Counted from the stretch's first letter, positions 31,681 to 43,947 are shown. The stretch: DNA of 64,000 nt from Coleophoma eucalyptorum (GCA_026120035.1 JALRME010000019.1:434001-498000), one strand, 5' to 3'. Made by a program: numbers and translations. The notes: a model not told the origin generated them from the letters alone.

Positions 31681-33858
31681 ATGGCTCAAAATTCTGCCGA
31701 AACCGACGCGCTCACCACGAAATCGAACGATGTTGCAAACCCGACTACGACGAAAACAAAGCGCAAACTCGGCGCAGGAGGAACAGATGGTAATGAGCGT
31801 AAAAGGGTATCGCAAGCATGCGACCAGTGTAGAAGCAAAAAGCTGAAATGCGATGGAGGGAAGCCTGCCTGCACATCGTGCGTGTCGTTGGGCCGGCAGT
31901 GCCAGTATGGTTCTGTTGTGAAGAAGCGGGGTCTGCCGGAAGGCTACGTGAGGGGCCTGGAGAAGCTACTGGGCTTGTTAATCACAAAGGAACAACAGGG
32001 CGAAGGCAGTGTGGGTAGGCTGTTCTCCGAGGCTCTCGGCAATGGAAACAAAAGAGCGGAACTCATGGCAATGTGGAATGGCGGAGATGACGGAGACTCT
32101 TTACCAGAGTTATGGAGGAACAGCCAACTTTCAAAAGCACTGGAAACTCTGCTGCCTGATTTGGACAGTGCTGAAGGCAGAGTGCATGAGTACAAGAAAC
32201 CGAGACTGGAACCACACTCGATGAACTACGGAAAGGAGGATCTTGCGACCGGACCAAAATATCTCAGGGGCTTTCCTCGACAAGACGAGGCAGAGGCATT
32301 ATTTGAAATCTACTTTACATACACACACTGCTGGTTACCGATACTGGGGAGAGACGAGACATATGCACTATACTATCGCTCTTTGGAGCTATCGGAATCA
32401 TCTTTGGAGTCTGGCGAGCATGCAACATTATGGGCAATCTTGGCGTATGCAGAAACACAAAGGGCTTACATGTCCGTCCGTGGGCAAGGAGAAGTACCGA
32501 GTCAGTCGGCCACAGGGAAGGCTTATTATGAGAAAGCACGCGGACTGATCCCTTCGGAGGGGCAGGATTTCAAAATTGGCCACGTTCAGGCATTTCTGGT
32601 CCTCTCGCTCCTAAACCTAAGCCTTGGGCAGCTGAGTACCGCTTGGCTTCTGGTAGGACAAGCTGTAAACGTGGCCATCGATATTGGACTTGGGAAGGCT
32701 CTGACCTTCTACGAGATGGAGCATCCAACCGAGAGCAACAGTAGACGCAAGAATGTTTTCCTCGGTTGTTTCTGCCTTGATACTTTGATTGCTGCTAGGC
32801 TTGAAAGGTGTCCTCGACTCATCAAGGAGGATGCCCAGCTGGTTGGGCAACTCGATGAGAATGGCCTTGCAGAATGGGGGCATTGGAAAACAAGCAACGG
32901 CCGCGAACAGCGTTTCGGCCCATCACGGTCCATTAGCACTTTCAACCAATTTGTTCGCTTGAACTACGTTCTGAACGACTCGATACGCGAGACCTATCTA
33001 GGCGTTGCAGGGGAAGAAGCTTTCGACAATGCACACAACAGGTTATACATTTGGAAGAAGCAATTGCCAGCCCATTGTTGGCTGAAGAACTCCTCTGCGA
33101 CTTTGCAACATCAAGACCCTATTCTTCCACATCAACTGAACCTGAATCTGATGTTCGTAATATCAATGGCATTACTGGCACTAAGATGCAATGGTCCTCA
33201 AGAAAGCTTGAAGAACACTATGAAAAAGTATCCCGACCATTCTCAAGTACCGCTCCAGATCATGGACCAATTAAGTTCCTTCATATCTTCCTACGGGTCC
33301 GCGGTCTTGCCATCTACTGCACAGGTTCTGATGGGACTACTCGGCGAGCTTGAGAAGCGAAATACAACAACGCCCCAGGGTCCATGGAGCGACTCCCTTT
33401 GGCGCCTTTCTGCTCAAATGGCCTCTATATGGCCGATTGAACACCAAAGGCAGTCGCGGCAACTTAAGCAAGAGCCGGGAGGGCAGGATAACTACGAAGC
33501 TCCAAAATACTCTCCGGGCGGTGGACTACCCGATGAGCAACGCATCAAAGATCAAAGCCCACAACAGCGATCAACACTTAATGCCTACGACCCAGCTTCA
33601 ATCCGGTCGCCATTGGATCAGCAATCGTCGAAGGCCCCAGGGACGCACGATTTTGGAAGCTGGCTCAGAAACCAGAGCATGTCCAACCAGCAAACAGTTG
33701 ATAACCTGGCTCTTGAGGACCCCAGTACATACTCTGCAGCCGGAGATCTCTTCTACTTTGCACAAGCAAGTCGATCAGGTCAGTTATCAGCGGTGGGATC
33801 AGATACCAGCCAGGTCCATCCTGGGGAGGCTGGGAAGAATCCAGACGAGGGTGAATAG
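31681..33858 (+). CDS. Zn2Cys6 transcription factor with fungal-specific regulatory domain
   Basis: 725 residues, no intron. A basic lead (KRKLGAGGTDGNERKRVSQA) precedes a complete binuclear zinc cluster, Cys47, 50, 57, 64, 67 and 74 (CDQCRSKKLKC...CTSC...C). A linker RGLPEGYVRGLEKLLGLL resembles the coiled linker region of quinate-pathway-type activators. A middle-homology domain follows (FTYTHCWLPILGRDETYAL, then VGQAVNVAIDIGL and FCLDTLIAARL), and the tail is Gln/Ser-rich. Nuclear DNA-binding regulator; similarity to QutA/Qa-1F is an impression, and no quinate genes lie nearby. It sits at the boundary between the accessory left half and the conserved right half. Confidence 0.9.
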   Translation: MAQNSAETDALTTKSNDVANPTTTKTKRKLGAGGTDGNERKRVSQACDQCRSKKLKCDGGKPACTSCVSLGRQCQYGSVVKKRGLPEGYVRGLEKLLGLLITKEQQGEGSVGRLFSEALGNGNKRAELMAMWNGGDDGDSLPELWRNSQLSKALETLLPDLDSAEGRVHEYKKPRLEPHSMNYGKEDLATGPKYLRGFPRQDEAEALFEIYFTYTHCWLPILGRDETYALYYRSLELSESSLESGEHATLWAILAYAETQRAYMSVRGQGEVPSQSATGKAYYEKARGLIPSEGQDFKIGHVQAFLVLSLLNLSLGQLSTAWLLVGQAVNVAIDIGLGKALTFYEMEHPTESNSRRKNVFLGCFCLDTLIAARLERCPRLIKEDAQLVGQLDENGLAEWGHWKTSNGREQRFGPSRSISTFNQFVRLNYVLNDSIRETYLGVAGEEAFDNAHNRLYIWKKQLPAHCWLKNSSATLQHQDPILPHQLNLNLMFVISMALLALRCNGPQESLKNTMKKYPDHSQVPLQIMDQLSSFISSYGSAVLPSTAQVLMGLLGELEKRNTTTPQGPWSDSLWRLSAQMASIWPIEHQRQSRQLKQEPGGQDNYEAPKYSPGGGLPDEQRIKDQSPQQRSTLNAYDPASIRSPLDQQSSKAPGTHDFGSWLRNQSMSNQQTVDNLALEDPSTYSAAGDLFYFAQASRSGQLSAVGSDTSQVHPGEAGKNPDEGE

Positions 33859-36800
33859 GTGCAACGCAAACTCAAGCCCAAGATGAAAAGTAGATTTTAC
33901 GCCTCTCTTGATCCCAACATTGGCTTGCATGTGGCCCTCTACCTTACTCAGAGACGTGGACGACGTTGCCTTCGATCGGCAGAGATATAGACATAGACAT
34001 AGATATAGACTTATGAAGCGACGACAGATACAGCAATTGGGGTCTAGACGGCATAAAATTACCTACGCCACACACGCAAACCCAGATACAATCGGTTTCA
34101 CTGGAGCCTGATTCTAAAAACCAAAATATTCGAGACCAGATATATCAGGAAGATGGCTGCCTTTCTACACCAAGTGGCGATTCAGAACTTGTAGAGGAGG
34201 AATACCGGGAAACATGCCTTATCAACATCTTCTCTCTGTTTTATTTGTCTTCCTGCACGCTTTCAAGCCCAAAGAAGTACTGTACTTGGTAATGGGTTCT
34301 TCCTCGATCTGGTGCTAAGACTTGTATCTAATGGTATTTATCATTTATTCCAAAGCCGTGGGGGAGGAAGATGTAAGAAAACATGGCTATATAAACATTG
34401 AAAGAGGGACATAACTAGAATAAGAAAAAGAAGAAACCTGCCCCCCCCCCCGCAAATAATCCTACCTAAATTTCCATCACTCACTCACCTACTCCCGGAA
34501 TCTCGCTTCCGATGTCCTTCAAAATGTCTTTCAAGCGAGCAATGACGATTTTTGAACCTCTTTTCCATCCATCCATCTGAATCCATCTAGTTGGTAGCTT
34601 GACGGGTGCCTGGGAGGTTGATTAGATCAAAAACTTGATTTGAGTTGAGCCGAGATTGTCTCAGGAGCAGATAGCATCGATATCTCAAAGCCGAGATGAA
34701 ATGTTACTGCCGAGTTTGTAAACTCTACATCACCTCACCATGTCATATGGGATAGAGAAAGGGGTCCTAAGAATGCTGTCGAAACACGAAAAGAGCAGTT
34801 TTTCGTTGACCGGAGAAAAGCACCACTGCGGCGAATGTTAAAATTCATTTACGTCCAACGACGGGCATCGATATTGCGTGGAGGGAGACTCATTTGCTTT
34901 TGCTCTATTATGTCTGTATGCAAGTCGGCGGTGCCTAAATCGCGGTAGGTGGAGGATGGAGCAGGGTTAATTCTATTTGGCTTGGTTGGGACCCATCCCT
35001 GATATGTTGCATCTGCCCATGTTGTACAACATCCTGAATCTCACAATGACTGGTGGTCCTGAAGGAAAATAAGGGCACATTCCAGCTCCGGTGCTGATAA
35101 CGCAGGGATCCGCAGCCGTACCATACATAACTTACCCGATACAGAGGTCCCATACAAAGGTGTTCGAAAATCGGGAGCCCCCAGGGGAGAAAGGATTCTT
35201 TCCTTTTGTACGGCCCGCGAGTTGGAAAATCCCGTAATCCCCATCAACGTCCTTGGCTGCATGGAATGACCGACATCTGATGCTAGTAGCTGTCACAACG
35301 CTAGACGGTGTACCGCTCAGCAAAAAGTAGGGGTCCGTCAATGAGCTTCTAAAAAGGACCTCATTGCTTATTCAAGGAGGATTCGTATGCTGTGCCGTGC
35401 TGGACAATTTTTGACAGGCATGGCAGGCCGATGGTTGACTCCTTCTCACAGGCAAAAGTCATTTCTCGTCCCCATCGAGCTTTAGAGACGAGTTGGGGCG
35501 ACGAATAGCAATGGATGGGCAGGAGATGTGGAGGGGAGTTGTGGGCTAGAATATGCAAAGACTGACTTGCATCTCCCCATCGAATGATGCAGTGTTCAAG
35601 ACCGCGTCGATAGGTCCCACTGACAGCCTCGCGATCTGCTGGGCGTCGTGCAAGGCCGTACTGATCGAGAGGGCCGACCCCTGTCCCCTGCACCGGGGAC
35701 AAGTCAGCCAGGGGGGTTGTTGTCCCAAGCGATGAATCAGTCCTGTCTGGATGCCCGTAACCCGCTGGTGCAGTCCTACAAATCGCAGCAAAGCATTGCT
35801 CTGCCACGCGCACGCCCGCAAAGGCTTGGGAGAAGAGTGACACGCTGCCGCGGCCAACACGTTGCTATTGTCCACGATGTCGCACGATCTGGAGACTAAC
35901 CGCGCTAATGTAACTCAATCTTTCGGATCGAGGCGCCTTTCCGCTTCGGGTGGGTTCTAGAGATGGATGTCGACCGACTGACGAGACAACCTTTTCTCCG
36001 ATGCCCATTGACCTTGGCCGCCCCTCCGTCATGGATCTGACCCGTCTGTGAATCGCCGGGAAATTCCAGCTGCGTTTATCCTGCAGCTTTCGTCCGGTCC
36101 AATGTCAGATGGCCTCGAGTTCGTGAGATGCGAAGTGTCCTTCAAGTATAGGTGCACATCGCGAACTTCCATGGTTACATATCGCCCCTCCTACTTAGCT
36201 GCACAGCACACGGTTGGTTACACAGCAGGCTGGAAGGTATCGGTCGGTCGCCGGGACGCAAAGCCCAACGGTCGCCCTCCTTCGCAGCCGCCACGGGGGG
36301 ATTCCTCCGCTGGGATGGAGAGCCTCCAGCCAGCAGGGTATAGTAGCATCAAGGGGGTAAGCCGACATGGGAAGTCAGTAATGATTGGGGCCTATAGGAG
36401 CAAGGGTGTGAGGAAGTACAGTAGTTGTGCTTCTGGCCGAGGTGATGTTGTGCGCTAAGTCGGTGCTGTAGCCAACAAGCGAGCACATTTCCAGTGATCG
36501 TACAGGAGATGCGTGAAGTAAACCGGCTTCGTTGCTACTCAGTGGCTCCAGCCGGTCTCCAGTCGTGCTCCTGCTGCAATGCTTCCCTGCGTCCCTGCTT
36601 CCCGCACTTACCGTCCGGGTCAGGAGGGGTCTTGCCTATGATCCTCATCCGGATCCTGATCTGTGGAAAGGGCTCCAAGGCTGAAAATCGGGGGCAGTCC
36701 GTTGAGCACGCTACGTACGGTATCTAAGCGGCAGATGGGAGCACCCCGTTGCAGTCGGTCGGATTGGATGGTGCGTGGCAGGCCCGGCCCAGCATGCCAG

Positions 36801-37800
36801 CAGGCGGAGAGGACAGGAGGGCAGGGTCCAGGAGCACCGTGAGTGTGGAGAAGGGGAAGCCCAACGGAGCTGTCGAGTCGAGCCTGGCTGGCCATGGCAA
36901 CGTACAAGGTAAGGCACACGGCACTAGCTGCACCTTCTCCAAACCCAATTGGGAACCCATGAACGCATGATTTCGCGCTTCTGGCTCCGTCTGGGCGGCG
37001 CTTCGTCCCTTCGAACAGCACTCGAGGAGCTGCTAGGCCTTCCACCGCGGGCCTTTAGACTTTCAGACTTCCCCAGCTCTGCAGTCTGTGTCGATGTCGA
37101 TATCCAGTCTGTGTCCTTCATCCTCGCCTTCTTATTCCACCGCCTCGGCCAGTTTCTCCAGTGCTTGCTTGAGATCCAGTTTCCTGCTCTATCCTGTCAC
37201 TGTTCACTGAACCTGTCAGATTGAGTCTTGTCACCTAACTTACTTTACTACTACTCACCCTCGTCTACTAGCCGCGCCCGCTGCCAATCTATTCTCTGCC
37301 TACTATCATTTAACCAAGCGATAGCGAGCCTCAACATCATCCCACGACCTTTTTTCAGCTCTTATTCGCCTTCTCTGGTCCTTACAGGCCAAACCGATTG
37401 CCCATTGGGAAACACCGTCTGCTTGATTTCCCCCCCTCCTTCCTTGTGCCTGATTAATCTTGCTCGTCTAAGGCCGTATCAGCCCGTCTAAGTGGAAAAC
37501 TGGAGACGGGGAGCCGGACTTGGGTGAGAGTGTCAACGAGATCCAGGTCACAGGCTCACTACTGAAGTACACTGTAATCTGCAGCCACTATCGTTCGTCT
37601 TCATCCATCACCTTATCCTGTCGTTCATTTCGTCGGGCCATATAAAATAGCACGCCTATCATCACCTTTACCACCACTGCATTCCTTGAGGTGTAGATTC
37701 TCCAGCACTTGTCCCTTTGAGACTTCCTTTCCTTTCTGCAACCTATTACCAGTTATTCAATTACTTCCATACCCGTTACTTCAGCACCAATTCTTATCCA
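33859..37800. other. 3.9-kb intergenic region
   Basis: No gene supported; open frames on both strands are short, overlapping and compositionally unconvincing. Holds the 3' region of the Zn2Cys6 gene, an 11-C run at 34441-34451 and, from about 36.5 kb, a GC-richer then pyrimidine-rich stretch that may be a long 5' leader or promoter of the CRY-DASH gene. Confidence 0.45.
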
Positions 37801-39859
37801 ATGGCCGTCGCTAAGCCCTCCACCCTGGTCTACTTAATGCGCCGCGACCTGCGTGTTGCTGACAACCCTATCCTCCACGCGGCGAGTACTAAGGACCACG
37901 GATTCACTCATTTTTTACCCATTTATGTATTCTCCGCCGAGCAGGTCGAGGTTTCGGGGTTCGTCTCGGAAGAGGGCAAGAGTTGCCCCTATCCAGAGGC
38001 CCGGAGTTCCTTAGGAGCTTTTTGGCGCTGTGGTCCAAGGAGAGCCGAGTTTCTAGCTGAGTCAGTATGGGATCTTAAGGGTGCACTGGAATCTCTTGGA
38101 AGTGGCCTCTGTATTCGCGTCGGTATGGTTGGTGAAATTGCTAGGCAATTGATTGAGAGTGACAGGTTAAATGTTGGTGGTATATGGATAGCTGGCGAGG
38201 AAGGTGTAGAGGAGAAGCGGGAAGAAAGAGATTTGAAGCGTGCATGTGAGGAGAAGGAAGTAGATTTCCAAATATGGGAAGATGAAAAGTATTTTATTGA
38301 TGAGTATGTTCCACCATCCTGCTCTTCATCAACAATCAAGCTAACCATCCACTAGCCGTGACCTTCCTTTCAGCAAACCATCTGAGCTTTCAGACATCTT
38401 CACTACTTACCGCAAGATGGTCGAGCCACTACGAGACGCACCACGACCTTGCCTACCAACAATCAATAAAGACAGTCTTCCAGCGTACCCAAGCAGCATC
38501 CCAGCCCAACACGCACCCTTCAGTATGCCGAACGACTACGACGGACTGCTCGAAGCACTCCAAGCACCACTTTCCAAAGAGCCAATGATCAAAAACCCAC
38601 CACAACAGATTCCAGACGCTGAATCTGCCCATCCGTTCCAAGGCGGCGAGACCTATGCGCTGGAGCGACTTTCACATTTAATATCCTCGGGCTCGATGAC
38701 CAGTTACAAGGAAACCCGCAATGGACTCCTTGGACTCGATTTCTCGACCAAGCTCTCTGCCTGGTTAGCCCTCGGGTCCATCACAGCACGCCAAGTGCAT
38801 GCAGCCCTCCTTGCTTTTGAAGATGGCGCTGAAAGCTGTGCCGATTCCTGGAAAGCAGCATCGGGGTACGGGAAAGGGGAGACGGACGGCACGAAAGCTG
38901 TACGGTTCGAGCTCCTCTGGCGCGATTATATGCGTCTTTGCACCCGCAAATTCGGACCCAAGCTCTTCCGGATTCAAGGCTTCAAGGGCCAAAACATCCC
39001 TAATAATCGCTGGGTCACCCCGAGCCCCAATAACGTCGCCGCAGCAGAGATTTTGGAGCGGTTCTTAAACGGCACTACGGGGATGGGGTTAATCGATGCA
39101 TCGCAGCGAGAACTTTACCTCACGGGGTACACATCCAACCGCGCACGCCAGAACGTAGCAAGCTTCATGAGCAAAATGCTCAACATTGACTGGCGTCTAG
39201 GCGCCGAGTGGTACGAAAGTATGCTGGTCGACTACGATGTGAGTAGCAACTGGGGCAATTGGCAGTATGTTGCAGGAGTGGGTAACGATCCTCGTGGTGA
39301 AAACGGACGGGTCTTCAATCCTGTCAAGCAAGGCTTTGACTACGATCCGCAAGGCGAGTATGTTAAGGCATGGGTGCCAGAGCTGAGGGCTTTGACGAAT
39401 CCAAGTGAGATCTTCCAAGCGTGGACTATCCCCGCAGAGCAGAGAGAGCAGATGGGCATTGCGGGTTTAGCGATGGTGGAGACTCCACTAAAGAAAATCG
39501 AGTTCACGATTGGACGAAAGAACAATTCCGGAAGACGACAGGATAGAGATAGACCTAGTCGTGGCGGGGGCCAAGGACAAGGACAAGGACGCTTTCGTGG
39601 GAATGGTGAGCGAACTGTAGGAGAGAAGGGCATGGGACCTGGTTCAAGACCTGGCGGGTATGGGGGACGAGGATATGGGAGCTCCAAGCCTCACTCGAGT
39701 GGGAGGGGATACTATGGTAGCAGAGGCCGCGGGCGTGGTGGTGGTGGTGGTGGTGGTGGTGGTGGTGGTGGTGGTGGTGGTGGTGGTACCTTTGGGGGGC
39801 GAGAGGCAAGGACTGGAATGGTGGAAAAAGATGCTACAGTGGTGGTGTGGAGAACATAA
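37801..39859 (+). CDS. Cryptochrome DASH (photolyase/cryptochrome family)
   Basis: Exons 37801-38303 and 38356-39859 join in phase to 668 residues. The N-terminal photolyase domain starts LVYLMRRDLRVADNPIL. The FAD-binding half includes GGETYALERL, TRNGLLGLDFSTKLSAWLALGSI, RFELLWRDYMR, TGYTSNRARQNVASF and DVSSNWGNWQYVAGVGNDPR, the last two being hallmarks of CRY-DASH. The cyclobutane-dimer repair activity of this class is mainly on single-stranded DNA. A 130-residue Gly/Arg-rich extension follows, with RGG-like repeats and a pure glycine tract encoded by (GGT)n, suggesting RNA or nucleic-acid binding. The open frame extends 28 codons upstream without an ATG and includes a Ser/Tyr/Phe-rich stretch (HTRYFSTNSYP), so an alternative start or organelle-targeted isoform from an upstream exon is possible. 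Confidence 0.93.
39736..39788 (+). repeat. (GGT)n trinucleotide microsatellite in the CRY-DASH tail
   Basis: About 17 consecutive GGT units coding for polyglycine in the C-terminal tail. Such uninterrupted tracts change length readily; because the unit is a codon, the frame is preserved. Confidence 0.9.
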
Positions 39860-41690
39860 CGCGGCCTGGTCCTGACATTTGTACACTTGCTAGTGTTGCT
39901 AATTGCTAAATTATATTGTCAATCCAGCTCTTTTAATGGCTCAAATAGTTTCGATATCATTTATCTCAACTTTGCAACCCGGGAGACAATCCCCAAACAT
40001 CAAAATATGAGCTTTGCAACCAGGATTACCACGACAGCTTCCAATCCTCGCAGCCCTTTCCTCAATTGAGCTTGCCTACGCAGACAATCTCGCCAATCAT
40101 GAGTTTGCGTGGTCAGGCTGTAAGGATTTACGAGCATTAAGAAAACATGGCGCGCGATTCCCGGGACCTGAGCAAGCGAAGTAGAAATCGGAAGAGCAGA
40201 AGCTTAACTACTCGCTGATCTGATTAGCTTCACATGCCAACAAACTACTTCCGAGAGAACGTCAGCACCCTCCGCCCTGAGCTACACCATGCACATGTGA
40301 CTATGGAGAATCGCTGACAGGGGGATGCTAAGCGTTGCCAACCTACCTAGAGGGAAATCAGCGACTGAAGAAGACCTCATAACCCCTTCTGGCAGGCTGC
40401 AGTAGTTAATGATATGCGGTCCATCCGTAGAAGGGGTGGGGAAGCGGCGGCCGGGGGGGGGAGTATTGAATGAGAGGCGCGGAGGGATGCAAGGGCTTCT
40501 TTTTTTTTTCTTTTCTTCTTGTACTCTTCGTCTTTGCCAAGACGTTGCTAGATTTTAAGGGGATTGTTGTGAGGAGTGGTGGGGTAGAACATCCCTCGTT
40601 TGGGGAGAGTAGAGGGTGGTTTTGTACATCAGAAGGATTTGATGGGAGGCGGGAGAGGGCAAGGAGTGGAAGAAGTGAAGGGGTTTGCTTTTATTCTCCT
40701 TTTATTCACCTTGGCTGATAGCACTAGTATGAGCTATACTGGTCTATAGATGTAACGCGCTGTACAAAAGGACATATCTAGGGATGGCGACGTAACGGAA
40801 TTTCCGTGGGAACATCTGAAGAAGACATGGATGCAAGTGAGCAGGATACAAGAGGTACAAAGGATCTGCCTCTATACTTTTCTTCGGGGCTCTTCCCTAG
40901 CAACAGAAGACTTGAGGACAATGGATTCACTGGGGAACAATGTACAAGAGCTCATTCCAGATATATTGTACCAGAACCATCATCTCAAGATAGCCAGTAG
41001 ATGGAGCGAGAAAAGGATGGATGCAAGAGAATTGACAAGGTTTGCCTTTATAATTCTTCCCTTGGCTACCGCCTGGAGCGGGCGGAGTTTTGGGACCGTG
41101 GTATGATATAGGATGACATTCATTACTGAACCACACTCTTTTATCTCTTCGTATTGTACCTACTTCAGTCTACCTCCTAGATGTAAGCGAGGTACATTCA
41201 GGGGGGTTGACGAATTAAGCGAGGAAGAATTTTAGGGGTTGAATGCGATCAAAACGCTTCTTCAACTCCAGACTGCTTTGGATTAAGGAATCTTTGGCTC
41301 GAGGGAAGTTCTTGGTGCTGCGAGGATGAGAAACAGCTCGATGTAGTGGCCGAGACTTCCAGTAGTGTCACAGCGTTGTAATCTAGAAGTTGTTGATGTC
41401 TTTAAGTCTTCATGAGAGAGCTGGTTGCCATAAGGTTTGGAGAGAGTATCATAGGCACACATTCAATGCCGAAAAGACGTATGAGTGATGTAGCAAATCA
41501 TTGACTGCCGCAAAAACTCATTGACGTATGATACAAATGCTTTCCTGCGAAGGCAGGTATTGTCTGGTTCGTCTCACCTGGACTAATTCAGACTACTCTC
41601 CACCGCGTTCATCCACTGAATGATAACCTGTTTAACCCTACCATAAAGCGCGTCTTCTTAACAATGTCTGACAATTCAAAAATCTAATCT
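39860..41690. other. Intergenic between convergent genes, no gene seen
   Basis: About 1.8 kb. Contains a 9-G run at about 40453-40461 and a T-rich tract near 40500. Two similar segments at about 40806-40900 and 40980-41060 share GGATGCAAG-like words, hinting at a decayed local duplication. No gene supported. Confidence 0.4.
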
Positions 41691-42451
41691 CTAAGCCTTG
41701 ATAACTTCCTTAACCTTGTCCTTGACGTCCTTGGCGGCATCAACAGCACTCTGCTGAGCTGCCTCGAGTTGGAGGGCTGCCTTGCCCTCTGGGGATTGTC
41801 GCCAGAGGAGGATTCGAGTGACTTGGGTAACACCAACACATCCGAGGAAGAAGTTAACAGTTGCCAATCTTTGAGGGAAACGTCAGTATCTATCCCATCG
41901 CTGCAGGATTTTATCGGGGAAACAAACAGAATGTTGCGAGGCTTGATGATCAAGCACCATCTGGTCCAGATGATTCCGGTGGCTGTGAGGGCAGCATTTT
42001 GGGTCAAGGAAAGCTTCTCTGCTGGTCGAGCAAGATCAGCAATACCTGCGAGAACAAGGGCCCACTATATCCTGTCAGTTTGGACTTCTTTCTCTGCGAT
42101 CGCATAGATTGTATCCAGAAAGCGATCGCGTGACCATTATTTTAGGACGTATAAGATCTATTATCTGTCATACCTTCATAACAGGAGCCCTATATTTCAA
42201 GTCAATTACCACTCCCGCCGATCCATAAAGAATTTTGAAGGTCTTCCGTACCAGAAATGCACAGTCTTGAAACCGACTGGGCTGTCCCACATTCTCTTGA
42301 ACAGTCCTGGTGCAGCCTCAGTAGCTGAGGTAGCTGTGCTCTGACATCTTCGTCCAGCGACTCGTCCTTGTGTGCGATAGACTTGTTGTGTGAAGAATTG
42401 CGACGATCGGAACACAGGGCGGGCAGCACGAAAAACAGTGGAAGGAGGCAT
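41691..42451 (-). CDS. Mitochondrial pyruvate carrier subunit (MPC2/MPC3 type)
   Basis: Exons 42451-42252, 42189-42174, 42064-41928 and 41868-41691 join in phase to 176 residues. The N terminus is a Ser/Arg/Gln-rich mitochondrial presequence. The conserved core is FKTVHFWAPVMKWALVLAGI, DLARPAEKLSLTQNAALTAT, IWTRWCLIIKPRN and LLATVNFFLGCVGVTQVTR, the signature of the MPC2-type subunit that imports pyruvate across the inner membrane as a heterodimer with MPC1. A C-terminal Ala/Lys-rich helix ends the protein. Exon 2 is only 16 nt, encoding the APVMK stretch. Head to head with the complex I gene at 42792 (340 bp apart). Confidence 0.94.
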
Positions 42452-42791
42452 TGTGGCTGATTCTCGCGTGCGGAAGACCTATGAAGGTAAGTACTTGAAT
42501 GAGGAATTGCTAGACAGGATAGCGGGTGACTTACAAGATGCCAGAGATGGAGGAGAAGAGTTGTTGAGCTTGAAGGCGAATAATGTTGGTGTAGTTGGTT
42601 ATCTCCGTCCGGGCCTTGCACAGAAGCTTACTTTATGCATATTGTGCATAATGCACAACCTTCCAGAGCGGCAATTTTATGCAAGCTTTCGCGAACCTCT
42701 CAACCTCAAGTCAAAGCCTCATATCTCAGCCTCGAGCTTTGCTTGCATACCAATCCCCCCTTTGTCAATTGCACTCAATCAGAGAGATACG

Positions 42792-43208
42792 ATGTCGGGC
42801 AAATACGCATTCTCGCAGGCTCTGAAGGAAGTTCGCTTCCTCTTCTGCCAGACTGGTGAGGGAAGCGGAGCTACAAGGTAAGCTTTTGTCCTAGACAGGA
42901 CACTGGATGCATGGGTTGCTTCATACATGAATTGGACTGACGGTCATAGATCATTCCTTGCTCGCGCATACCCAACGATGAAGAAGAACAACCCACAGAT
43001 ACCGATCATGCTCCGTGAAGCCGCTGGTACCCAACCACGAGTGTACGCCAGATATGGTATGGCGACAAACCACCTATTATGCTGTACACAGGACGACTCA
43101 TGCTAATTGTGCGCTTCTACAGAATACGGACAAGAAAAGAGCGAATCATTAGTAGGATTGTCAGACAAGGAAATCGAGGACAAGGTCACAGGATTGGTCA
43201 GGTCTTGA
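42792..43208 (+). CDS. NADH:ubiquinone oxidoreductase subunit NDUFA2 / B8 (10.5 kDa)
   Basis: Exons 42792-42877, 42950-43056 and 43123-43208 join in phase to 92 residues, the normal length. Conserved sequence: KEVRFLFCQTGEGSGATRSF, RAYPTMKKNNPQIPIMLREA, PRVYARYEYGQEKSESL and GLSDKEIEDKVTGL. It is an accessory subunit of respiratory complex I with a thioredoxin-like fold, acting in the mitochondrial matrix arm. Shares a short bidirectional promoter with the pyruvate carrier subunit. Confidence 0.95.
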
Positions 43209-43947
43209 ATTTGAACGTGCAGAACGGAACAAAGGAGAACAACAATGCTGTATATATTCGCAGAGACTCTGTAACAATACCAGGGGAATTATCACGCCTA
43301 CGGAAATTCCATCTACAGAACTGTGCGTTTGGCGAAGTTCTCCAGCAATGAATGTTTTCAAGCAGGCATCATTCACACACGCCCTTGCTCTGATCGCATG
43401 ACCTGAATGAGAAAAGATTCGGTCGAGATGGGTAGAAAATTCTGAGAATCACGTCAATAGTTCGATGTGCCGTGATCCAAAGGGTCCAATGGCTCTATGC
43501 ACAAAGGAAGCAATGTTTCAACCCCGCGAGAAAGTCATTGAGCACCAGATGATTGCCAAAGAGTGTTGAACTTTTATCAGATGTCCCGGAATTGGTAGAA
43601 TTTCTAAAGCTGTCAGAAGCAGGAGCTCGTGGTGCAATACTGATCCACCACCAAACAAATCTGGAATAGAGTCAATCAAGATCGGTAAAGGTTCACCACA
43701 AAATGAGAAAAGTAGGCAAGAGCTGATTAACGTGTATGGCTTGAGTTGGTTGGGCTAGCAGGTACAGTGCAGGAGTATTATCTGACAATTACTGACATGC
43801 TAGTTTTGTGACAACGAGCTGTGATAAGATGCATGGATTGAAAATCTAGCTTCTCTACACTGCATAATAACTCAAGAAATCCGAACTTCCTATATATACC
43901 ATTCCAAATCATAACTCCATACCTATATAATCCCCAAACACTGAATT
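43209..43947. other. Intergenic between convergent genes, no gene seen
   Basis: About 740 bp between the 3' ends of the NDUFA2 gene and the NT-C2 gene. Nothing recognised. Confidence 0.5.

Noticed and set aside
35361..37045. Several 100-160 residue minus-strand frames in the CRY-DASH upstream region
   Set aside because: Overlapping frames in GC-richer DNA with no conserved motifs and atypical composition; no gene supported.
39555..39886. Minus-strand frames with poly-His and poly-Thr runs
   Set aside because: Antisense of the (GGT)n glycine tract of CRY-DASH.
40806..41100. Two short similar frames as a duplicated small gene
   Set aside because: Similarity is limited to short words and there is no coding signature; at most a decayed local duplication.
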